Assembly (NCBI GenBank): GCA_002015125.1
Contig: MUYB01000011.1
Location: 198 to 7,214, forward strand
Length of the DNA stretch: 7,017 nucleotides
Source of the DNA: [Haemophilus] felis
Lineage (GTDB): Bacteria; Pseudomonadota; Gammaproteobacteria; Enterobacterales; Pasteurellaceae
Reading direction: 5' to 3'
The stretch's first letter is position 1, and every line of letters begins with the position of its first letter. This document shows positions 1-5,418 of this stretch, piece after piece. The notes under the pieces are model-generated. The model was not told the origin of the DNA. It was given only the letters and a program-made list of their open reading frames with translations, and did not search any database. The position numbers and the translations under genes were made by a program.

Positions 1-65
1 AGTACAAAAAACTCAAGGAGCCTTTTCTGTATAGATTTCTTTAATTTACAATGAGTTATCTTCAT
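1..65 (-). CDS. IS1016-like transposase, N-terminal fragment cut by window edge
   Basis: Reading leftward from an ATG at 65-63 gives 21 codons, MKITHCKLKK then SIQKRLLEFFV, which match the start of the transposase in the internal IS copy (MKITHCKLKK STQKKLLEFFV). This is the beginning of an IS1595-family (ISXO2-like) transposase of about 217 residues; the catalytic DDE-type core lies outside the window. The start is supported by the conserved position about 40 bases inside the element end, as in the other copy. Whether the full gene is intact cannot be judged. It is read away from aldA, so it is unlikely to drive it. Confidence 0.75.
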   Translation of the reverse strand, partial: MKITHCKLKKSIQKRLLEFFV

Positions 66-85
66 TTTTGTAGATTAACATACTA

Positions 86-104
86 GCTAATCTATGTCAG
101 CCCC
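86..104 (-). repeat. Terminal inverted repeat of the left IS1016-like copy
   Basis: GCTAATCTATGTCAGCCCC on the plus strand marks the outer end of the left element. It matches 16 of 19 bases of the internal copy's perfect repeat (GCTAATCTACTACAGCCCC). The adjacent chromosomal bases are AAAAATTAAA (105-114), the same ten bases that follow the internal copy. Confidence 0.75.
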
Positions 105-130
105 AAAAATTAAACACCCAATTTTCATTT

Positions 131-173
131 AAATGCCCGATTTTTGAAAAACTTGCTAAAATCGGGCATTTTT
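131..173 (+). terminator. Rho-independent terminator, orphaned next to the IS end
   Basis: A perfect 14-bp stem, AAATGCCCGATTTT (131-144) with AAAATCGGGCATTT (158-171), encloses a 13-base loop and runs into five T's (169-173). This is a strong intrinsic terminator for rightward transcription. No rightward gene lies upstream in the window: the IS end sits only 26 bases away and its transposase reads left. The hairpin therefore probably belonged to a gene displaced or cut off when the IS arrived. It would also shield aldA from readthrough out of the element. Confidence 0.8.
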
Positions 174-192
174 GGTGTGTATATTTTTCTAG

Positions 193-214
193 TTTTGTGA
201 TTTTATTCACAAAA
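193..214 (+). promoter_or_regulatory. CRP (cAMP receptor protein) binding site upstream of aldA
   Basis: TGTGA (196-200), six bases, then TCACA (207-211) is a perfect core match to the CRP consensus TGTGA-N6-TCACA, with symmetric flanking TTT/AAA giving a fully palindromic arm structure. The centre is 203.5, about 161 bases before the aldA start. The promoter itself is not obvious. A CAAAAT at 232-237 would put the start near 244 and make this a class II site; TAAGAT at 271-276 is another weak -10 candidate. Catabolite control of an aldehyde dehydrogenase for sugar breakdown is expected from the family. Binding is inferred. Confidence 0.75.
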
Positions 215-364
215 TCTTAACTAAATTTAAACAAAATTGCCAAAGCACTCGAAATGAAGTTAATTTTGGTTAAGATATGGGCAATGCAAGGGGGCAGATC
301 TTGGGTAAAAACTGCAAAATGTTGCTCTCTTATTTATCCGCTCTCAACCCAAAAGGAGAACCCT

Positions 365-1807
365 ATGAAGCAATACCAAATGTATATCAACGGCGAGTTC
401 AAAGATGCTGCTCACGGTCACACCTTTGAAGTGTACAACCCAGCTACCGAGCAAGCGGTGTCCACCGTGCCACGTGCGAGTGATATTGATGCCAAAATCG
501 CCATTGATGCCGCCGACAATGCACAAGAAGCGTGGGAAAGATTGCCAGCGGTTGAGCGTGGTAAATACTTGCGTTTAATTGCTAACGGCATTCGTGAGCG
601 TGCCGATGAAATCGCCCGCACCATTACCGAAGAGATGGGTAAAACTTTAGCACTTTCCTTAGTAGAGGTGAATTTCACCGCTGACTATCTCGACTATATG
701 GCAGAGTGGGCACGCCGTTATGAAGGCGAAATTATCCAAAGCGACCGCCCGAACGAACACATTTTCCTGTACAAAAAAGCGATTGGGGTCACTACAGGCA
801 TCTTGCCTTGGAACTTCCCGTTCTTCCTTGTGGCACGTAAAGCTGCTCCTGCGTTGGTCACAGGCAATACCATCGTGATCAAACCAAGTGAAGACGCCCC
901 AAACAATGCGATTTTGTTCGCAGAAATTGTCCACAAAATCGGCTTGCCAAAAGGCGTGTTTAATGTGGTCACAGGTTATGGTAACGAAGTTGGCCCCGAG
1001 CTGTCTTCCAACGAAAAAGTGGGTATGGTGTCGTTCACGGGTAGCCAATTATCAGGTCATAAAGTGATGGAGGCCGCAAGTAAAAACATCATCAAAGTCA
1101 ACCTAGAGCTAGGCGGTAAAGCCCCTGCGTTAGTGTTAGACGATGCCGATTTGGATTTAGCGGCAACGGCGGTGGTGAACTCACGGGTTATCAACTCAGG
1201 GCAAGTGTGTAACTGTGCAGAACGTATCTACGTTCACCGCAGCATCAAAGACGCCTTCGTGGCAAAATTGGTCGAAAAAATGAAAGCAGTTCGCTACGGC
1301 AACCCATTAGAGCGTGACGACATTGATATGGGCCCACTCGTGAACGAAAAAGGCTTGGTCAAAGTGAAAGAAATGGTGGAACGTTCATTACAACAAGGCG
1401 GACGCTTAGTAATGGGCGGAAAAGTGGTGGAAGGCACAGGCTACTATTTCGAACCAACCATTATCGAGAACGTAGATAACTCAATGGAAATTATGCGTTC
1501 AGAAATTTTCGGCCCTGTGATTCCGGTGGCGACATTCGACACCATTGACGAAGCAATCAAACTTGCCAACGACTGCGAATACGGCTTAACGTCTTCCGTC
1601 TACACTCAAAATATCAACAAAGCGATGAAAGTTATCTCTCGCTTAAAATTCGGCGAAACCTATGTAAACCGTGAAAACTTCGAAGCAATGCAAGGCTACC
1701 ACGCTGGCTGGCGTAAATCTGGCATCGGCGGTGCCGACGGCAAACACGGCTTAGAAGAGTACCTCCAAACCCAAGTCGTGTACTTGCAGTTTGATGATAA
1801 GGTCTAG
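365..1807 (+). CDS. aldA: Lactaldehyde/glycolaldehyde dehydrogenase (AldA), NAD-dependent
   Basis: A 480-residue cytoplasmic aldehyde dehydrogenase, matching the usual AldA length (E. coli 479). It oxidises L-lactaldehyde, from fucose or rhamnose breakdown, to L-lactate and also acts on glycolaldehyde. The oxyanion Asn is N150 in PWNFPFF, the NAD-binding motif is KPSE (173-176), the general base is E248 in LELGGKAP, and the catalytic thiol is C282 in NSGQVCNCAER. Residues recalled as substrate-selecting in E. coli AldA appear conserved as R158, E440 and H446. The start at 365 is chosen because AAGGAG (353-358) precedes it at good spacing and the protein then begins like AldA (MKQYQMYING); the frame is open upstream to 254, but that stretch resembles nothing. 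It stands alone, with a CRP site upstream and no clear terminator downstream. Sampled lines are about 48-50% G+C against 30-40% for much of the window, suggesting a different origin. Other ALDH classes are possible but less likely. Confidence 0.93.
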   Translation: MKQYQMYINGEFKDAAHGHTFEVYNPATEQAVSTVPRASDIDAKIAIDAADNAQEAWERLPAVERGKYLRLIANGIRERADEIARTITEEMGKTLALSLVEVNFTADYLDYMAEWARRYEGEIIQSDRPNEHIFLYKKAIGVTTGILPWNFPFFLVARKAAPALVTGNTIVIKPSEDAPNNAILFAEIVHKIGLPKGVFNVVTGYGNEVGPELSSNEKVGMVSFTGSQLSGHKVMEAASKNIIKVNLELGGKAPALVLDDADLDLAATAVVNSRVINSGQVCNCAERIYVHRSIKDAFVAKLVEKMKAVRYGNPLERDDIDMGPLVNEKGLVKVKEMVERSLQQGGRLVMGGKVVEGTGYYFEPTIIENVDNSMEIMRSEIFGPVIPVATFDTIDEAIKLANDCEYGLTSSVYTQNINKAMKVISRLKFGETYVNRENFEAMQGYHAGWRKSGIGGADGKHGLEEYLQTQVVYLQFDDKV

Positions 1808-1906
1808 ATATTTTGAGCGATCATGGAACAGTAAAAAATTTTTCAAATAAAGAGGGATAAATCCTTGTAATATAAAACTCTAATCCACTTTTAACAGAAG
1901 AACAAT

Positions 1907-1977
1907 CCCAATCTGACAAATCATTACAAAAAATGAAAGCTTTCTATTACCCATTATGGGAGGCGGTCAGATTTGGG
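1907..1977. repeat. Nested inverted repeat, possible structured RNA or old element end
   Basis: CCCAATCTGAC (1907-1917) pairs with GTCAGATTTGGG (1966-1977) over 11 bases with one bulged base, across 48 bases. Inside it is an 11-base odd palindrome, CCCATTATGGG (1950-1960). No T-tract follows on the plus strand, so it is not a standard terminator. Function unknown. Confidence 0.45.
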
Positions 1978-2021
1978 TTTCTCCTCGACAAATAAAAAAT
2001 CTAGAATAAACGTATTTGGCT

Positions 2022-2194
2022 TTAATTTTGAATTTGATTATCTAAAAATGAGATTACTAATTTTTCAACGGCACCAACTAAACTTAAAAAGTTTGGCAGG
2101 TTTTCTCAATATACAACTCAACTAATGATTGATCATCAAAATTTATTGCTTGATATTGCGTATAAACATATTTACTTATACGTCCATTTAACGA
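2022..2194 (-). pseudogene. Possible decayed C-terminal gene remnant, unidentified
   Basis: On the minus strand from 2194 an open segment reads SLNGRISKYVYTQYQAIN and continues FDDQSLVELYIEKTCQTF to a stop at 2086-2084. Shifting frame at the T5 run there (complement of 2086-2090) continues as SLVGAVEKLVISFLDNQIQN to a stop at 2024-2022. Both halves have protein-like composition and could be one reading frame with a single-base indel in a homopolymer. No start codon is visible, and the IS at 2266 lies upstream in this direction, so it could be a 3' gene end cut off by the element. I do not recognise the family. Chance open frames in AT-rich DNA remain a real alternative. Confidence 0.25.
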
Positions 2195-2265
2195 TTACTA
2201 GGAATAGTAATCTATAAAGATCTGCTAATAATTTAATCTTCAATTGATTTATCAAAAAAAATATT

Positions 2266-2284
2266 GGGGCTGTAGTAGATTAGC
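2266..2284 (+). repeat. Left terminal inverted repeat of internal IS1016-like element
   Basis: GGGGCTGTAGTAGATTAGC is the exact reverse complement of the right end at 2959-2977. It sets the left boundary of the element. Confidence 0.9.
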
Positions 2285-2304
2285 AGCTATGTTAGTCTAC
2301 AAAA

Positions 2305-2957
2305 ATGAAGATAACTCATTGTAAATTAAAGAAATCCACTCAGAAAAAATTGCTTGAATTTTTTGTAGCAGAAGTTACTGCAAGAACAGTGGCAAATTTA
2401 TTAGCGATTTAGCCCAATACAGTCGCACTGTTTTACCATAAGATTCGTCAAGTGATTGACTATCATTTATCCCTTGAAGCAGATGAAGTTTTTGAGGGAA
2501 AAATTGAATGGGATGAGAGTTATTTTGCTGGGCATCGCAAAGAAAAAAGAGGACGAGGAGCAGCTGGAAAAGTAGCAGTTTTTGGTCTCTTAAAGCGACA
2601 GGGGAAAGTGTTTACTGTAGTGATTGAAAATACCAAAACCGAAACGTTACTGCCTGTCATTAAAAGGAAAATTAAGCCTGATAGTTGGGTTTATACTGAT
2701 ACTTATCGCAGTTATGATGCCCTTGATGTGAGTGAATTTCATCACAAGAGAATCAATCATTCAGAGATATTTGCAGAGCGAGAAAATCACATCAATGGTA
2801 TTGAAATTTTTGGAGCCAAGCAAAGCGAGCACTTCGAAAATATCATGGAATAAACCGAAAAAACTTTCCGTTGTTCTTGAAGGAATGTGAATTTCGGTTT
2901 AGCGTTGGGTCACCTAAAATGCAACTCAACACATTGCGAAAATGGTGTGAAATTTAG
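2305..2957 (+). pseudogene. IS1016-like transposase, broken by stop codon and frameshift
   Basis: Reading from ATG 2305 gives MKITHCKLKK as in the left copy, then an in-frame TAG at 2410-2412 (codon 36), where the family has Gln in IQPNT; a C-to-T change explains it. The frame then runs intact through an ISXO2-like transposase core: D70 in EWDES, D132 in YTDTYRSYD. In the NHINGIE segment a single A is lost from the A-run near 2804-2806. Restoring it gives NHINGIENFW, then a tail ending LRKWCEI and a TAG at 2955-2957. The repaired protein is 217 residues, the size expected for IS1016. Two independent lesions make sequencing error a poor explanation for both. The fragment from 2452 to 2853 is the surviving middle and should not be called a gene. 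Confidence 0.88.
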
Positions 2958-2958
2958 G

Positions 2959-2977
2959 GCTAATCTACTACAGCCCC
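2959..2977 (-). repeat. Right terminal inverted repeat of internal IS1016-like element
   Basis: GCTAATCTACTACAGCCCC, the exact complement of the left end. It begins just after the transposase stop (2955-2957) and abuts AAAAATTAAA and the xylA remnant. Confidence 0.9.
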
Positions 2978-2982
2978 AAAAA

Positions 2983-3765
2983 TTAAATAGGGAAAATTAC
3001 GTTTTATGGGGAGGTAGAGAGGGATATGAAACCTTGCTAAATACCGATTTAAAACGTGAAAGAGCTCAACTTGGTCGTTTCATGCAAATGGTGGTAGAGC
3101 ATAAACATAAAATAGGTTTTAAAGGTACATTACTAATTGAGCCTAAACCACAAGAACCAACAAAACATCAATATGATTATGATGTAGCAACAGTGTACGG
3201 TTTCTTAAAAGAATTTGGTTTAGAGAAAGAAATTAAAGTAAATATTGAAGCCAATCATGCAACATTAGCAGGACATACGTTCCAGCACGAAGTCGCTACC
3301 GCTTATTCTCTAGATATTTTTGGATCTATTGATACCAATCGAGGCGATCCACAACTTGGTTGGGATACGGATCAATTCCCAAACAGCGTAGAAGAAAACA
3401 CATTGGTTATGTATGAAATCCTAAAAAATGGTGGGTTTACAACTGGTGGTTTTAATTTTGATGCCAAAATCCGTCGCCAAAGTACTGATCCTTACGATTT
3501 ATTCTACGGACATATTGGAGCTATTGATGTATTAGCTCTTTCTCTTAAACGAGCAGCCAAAATGTTAGAGGAAAAAACATTAATTCAATTTGTAGAGCAA
3601 CGTTATGCTGGTTGGAATAGTGAACTTGGTCAAAAAGTTTTAGCAGGCAAATCTTCATTGGAAGAACTCGCTAAATTTGTTGAACAAAATAATCTAAATC
3701 CACAAGCAGTATCAGGGAAACAAGAATATCTAGAAAATATCGTAAATGGATTTATCTATAAATAA
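2983..3765 (+). pseudogene. xylA: Xylose isomerase, 5'-truncated at an IS1016 edge
   Basis: From about residue 180 onward this is xylose isomerase, which converts D-xylose to D-xylulose in the cytoplasm. Clear homology starts at [13 protein letters not shown] (E183) and runs to the natural C-terminus (residue 439, ending VNGFIYK). All metal ligands align with E. coli numbering: E232 in IEPKP, E268 and H271 in [11 protein letters not shown]296 in SIDTNRGD, D307 and D309 in WDTDQFP, D339 in NFDAKIRR. Missing are residues 1 to ~180, with the catalytic H101/D104 pair and the first barrel strands, so activity is not expected. A GTG at 2887 inside the IS opens a longer fused frame (292 codons), but its first ~35 codons are out-of-frame IS sequence without family resemblance. 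The remaining codons show no stop or frameshift, so the truncation may be recent. xylB follows after 63 bases. Confidence 0.92.
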
Positions 3766-3778
3766 CATCATCTTTCTA

Positions 3779-3805
3779 AAAAATGCGGTTTTACACCGCA
3801 TTTTT
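3779..3805 (+). terminator. Hairpin between xylA and xylB, intrinsic terminator or attenuator
   Basis: AAAAATGCGGT (3779-3789) pairs perfectly with ACCGCATTTTT (3795-3805) across a 5-base loop and ends in five T's. It lies 13 bases after the xylA stop and 23 before the xylB start. It should cut transcription between the genes, at least partly. Each arm carries AAATGCGGT, one base from the Haemophilus uptake core AAGTGCGGT; paired uptake sequences commonly form terminators in this family. Confidence 0.75.
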
Positions 3806-3817
3806 CATTTAATTTTT

Positions 3818-3823
3818 AAGGAG
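3818..3823 (+). promoter_or_regulatory. Ribosome binding site that sets the xylB start
   Basis: AAGGAG sits 5 bases before ATG 3829. It overlaps the in-frame GTG at 3823, ruling that codon out as the start. Confidence 0.8.
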
Positions 3824-3828
3824 TGTTT

Positions 3829-5310
3829 ATGTATCTCGGCATTGATTGCGGCACACAAGGAACAAAAGTTATCTTATTAGATAGCCAGCAGAAAAAAGTG
3901 CTTGGTGTAGGTTACGCTAGCCATGAACTCATTGAAAATTCTGCAGGACGGCGGGAACAAAACCCACAATGGTGGATTGATGCGTTAATTAGCGCCTTTA
4001 ACCAAGTCATTCAACAAGCACAAATTAATCCAACCTTAATTAAAGGCATTGGCGTATCTGGTCAACAACATGGTTTGGTAATGTTAGATGAACAAGATCA
4101 ACCGCTCTATCAAGCGAAATTGTGGTGTGATACAGAAACCGCTTTTGAAAATCAAGAGTTCATTAATTTACTGGGCGGTGAAGAACAAGCCTTTGCTCGT
4201 TTAGGTATCGTGCCACAAACAGGTTATACCGCCTCTAAAATCCTGTGGTTTAAAAAACATTTCCCAGAACAATATAAGCGCATCGCGAAAATCATGTTAC
4301 CCCATGATTACCTTAATTATTGGCTCACTGGTGAGTTTTGCATGGAATATGGAGATGCATCAGGCACAGGCTTTTTTGATGTTATCCATCGTCAATGGCA
4401 TTTAGAAGTATTTAATTTACTTGCGCCTGAATTAGAGGCGAATAAAGTGCTTCCTCCGTTGCGTAGTGCACAACAAAAAGCAGGCGTTGTGCGTGCTGAA
4501 ATTGCCAAATTACTTGGTTTGTCCGAACAGGTGTTGGTGGCAAGTGGCGGCGGCGATAATATGCTCGGCGCAATTGGTACTGGCAATATTCAGCAAGGCA
4601 TTGTCACTATGAGCTTAGGTACATCAGGAACATTGTATGCTTATACGGATCAACCACTTTCTGATTTACCAAAAGAAATTGCGAATTTCTGCTCAAGTAC
4701 AAATGGCTGGCTACCATTGGTGTGCGTGATGAATATGACCTCAGCCAATCGAAATCTTATGGAACTGTTGAATATTGATGTAGTGAAGTTTAATGAGTTA
4801 ATTCAGCAAAGTCCTATCGGCGCTAAGGGCATTAGTATTCTGCCATTTTTTAATGGAGAACGCGTTCCCGCCTTACCTGAAGGCAAAGCCAGTATTTTAG
4901 GTTTAGATGCTGCGAATTTCACTCAAGCCAACCTGTGTCGAGCAATGATGGAATCTGCCAGCTTTACTTTACGATATGGATTAGATCTATTTCGTCAAGC
5001 AGGGCTATCTACATCGCAAATTCGTTTAATTGGCGGTGGCGCTAAGAGCAAAATATGGCGGCAAATGATCGCGGATATTCTGAATACAGAAGTAGTTTGT
5101 TTACAGGAAGAAGAGGCGGCGGCGCTAGGTGGCGCGATTCAAGCCATGTGGGCAAATGGCGAAGGAGAATTGACCAGCTTATGTGAAAACATGGTGCACA
5201 TCGACGCTAACTCTGTTGTACAACCGAATGTAAATAATGTTTTACAATATGAGGAAGTCTATCGGCGTTACCTCACCCATTTAAAGCAAACTCACTTTAT
5301 TCATAAATAA
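3829..5310 (+). CDS. xylB: Xylulokinase (XylB), FGGY carbohydrate kinase
   Basis: A complete 493-residue cytoplasmic kinase that phosphorylates D-xylulose with ATP to xylulose 5-phosphate, feeding the pentose phosphate pathway. The N-terminal FGGY domain begins MYLGIDCGTQGTK (D6 and the phosphate loop) and has SGQQHGLVMLD (78-88), equivalent to the E. coli SGQMHG substrate motif. The catalytic base is D243 in ASGGGDNMLGAIGTG. The C-terminal domain carries SLGTSGT (262-268), ILPFFNGERVP (337-347) and the nucleotide-binding IGGGAKSKIWRQM (401-413). Length is close to E. coli XylB (484). It belongs downstream of xylA as in Haemophilus, but here xylA is truncated and an IS separates the pair from any original promoter, so expression may be poor or driven from within the IS or remnant. 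No terminator is seen before recA, 108 bases on. No stops or lost key residues are visible. Confidence 0.95.
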   Translation: MYLGIDCGTQGTKVILLDSQQKKVLGVGYASHELIENSAGRREQNPQWWIDALISAFNQVIQQAQINPTLIKGIGVSGQQHGLVMLDEQDQPLYQAKLWCDTETAFENQEFINLLGGEEQAFARLGIVPQTGYTASKILWFKKHFPEQYKRIAKIMLPHDYLNYWLTGEFCMEYGDASGTGFFDVIHRQWHLEVFNLLAPELEANKVLPPLRSAQQKAGVVRAEIAKLLGLSEQVLVASGGGDNMLGAIGTGNIQQGIVTMSLGTSGTLYAYTDQPLSDLPKEIANFCSSTNGWLPLVCVMNMTSANRNLMELLNIDVVKFNELIQQSPIGAKGISILPFFNGERVPALPEGKASILGLDAANFTQANLCRAMMESASFTLRYGLDLFRQAGLSTSQIRLIGGGAKSKIWRQMIADILNTEVVCLQEEEAAALGGAIQAMWANGEGELTSLCENMVHIDANSVVQPNVNNVLQYEEVYRRYLTHLKQTHFIHK

Positions 5311-5348
5311 TTTTTTGGAACAAATTTCACAAATTTTATAAAAAGCCC

Positions 5349-5377
5349 TTGATACTGTTTATTCATACAGTTAATAT
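5349..5377 (+). promoter_or_regulatory. recA promoter
   Basis: TTGATA (5349-5354, 5 of 6 to consensus) and TAATAT (5372-5377) are 17 bases apart; TTAATA at 16 bases is the alternative -10. E. coli recA also uses TTGATA as -35 followed directly by its LexA box, so the arrangement is conserved. It starts 38 bases after the xylB stop, giving recA its own transcription start. Confidence 0.8.
5355..5370 (+). promoter_or_regulatory. LexA-binding SOS box of recA
   Basis: CTGTTTATTCATACAG has the invariant CTG-N10-CAG of the gamma-proteobacterial LexA operator (consensus CTGTATATATATACAG). It starts exactly one base after the -35 and fills the spacer, so bound LexA would block RNA polymerase. Cleavage of LexA promoted by RecA would relieve this after DNA damage. 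Confidence 0.93.
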
Positions 5378-5418
5378 ACGCTAGAAATTTTAGTTTATGA
5401 CTATTTGAGGAATTGAAA

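Larger units (their letters stand above)
1..104 (-). mobile_element. IS1016-like insertion sequence, partial (start end only)
   Basis: The reverse complement begins GGGGCTGACATAGATTAGC at position 104 and runs into a transposase start at 65. It aligns without gaps to the first 104 bases of the complete IS1016-like copy at 2266-2977, with about 17 differences (roughly 84% identity by eye), so the two are diverged rather than recent duplicates. Only the transposase-start end is in the window; the rest lies left of position 1. It points left, opposite to the internal copy. The family assignment (IS1595 family, IS1016 group) comes from recalled sequence similarity. Confidence 0.85.
1808..2265. 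other. AT-rich intergenic stretch with no intact gene
   Basis: These 458 bases between aldA and the IS have frequent stops in all frames and no start with a ribosome site leading to a protein of convincing length. It contains a nested inverted repeat (1907-1977), a short plus-strand open segment (1876-1992, 39 codons, including KMKAFYYPLWEAVRFGF) without a start, and coding-like segments on the minus strand (2022-2194). No xylA sequence is recognisable, although the missing 5' part of xylA would be expected on this side of the IS. I see no clear terminator for aldA. It is best read as decayed or rearranged DNA. Confidence 0.6.
2266..2977 (+). mobile_element. IS1016-like insertion sequence, full length, inactive
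   Basis: A 712-bp element bounded by perfect 19-bp inverted repeats, GGGGCTGTAGTAGATTAGC (2266-2284) and GCTAATCTACTACAGCCCC (2959-2977). The size, the ends and the transposase match the IS1016 group of the IS1595 family, common in Haemophilus, where IS1016 copies are known to flank the capsule locus. Its transposase is broken by a stop and a frameshift, so it could move only with help from another copy. The flanking 8-mers differ (AAAATATT left, AAAAATTA right), so the target duplication expected for the family is absent. It sits directly against the truncated xylA, whose first ~180 codons are missing. Confidence 0.9.

Noticed and set aside
254..364. In-frame upstream extension of aldA starting at 254
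   Set aside because: No ribosome site there, the extra 37 residues do not resemble AldA, and a good AAGGAG precedes ATG 365.
344..1048. Several reverse-strand reading frames of 60-129 codons across aldA
   Set aside because: They are shadows of aldA with no ribosome sites or recognisable domains.
1876..1995. Plus-strand open segment of 39 codons after aldA
   Set aside because: No start codon or ribosome site, and it overlaps the inverted repeat that could itself explain its composition; mentioned only in the region description.
2452..2853. A 133-residue gene of its own
   Set aside because: It is the middle of the IS1016 transposase between a stop codon and a frameshift.
2887..2982. Apparent xylA start at GTG 2887
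   Set aside because: It lies inside the IS, reads the transposase tail out of frame, and only joins xylA by chance after the IS end.
4392..4586. Reverse-strand reading frame inside xylB
   Set aside because: Shadow frame opposite a well conserved part of the kinase, including the catalytic GGGDN.
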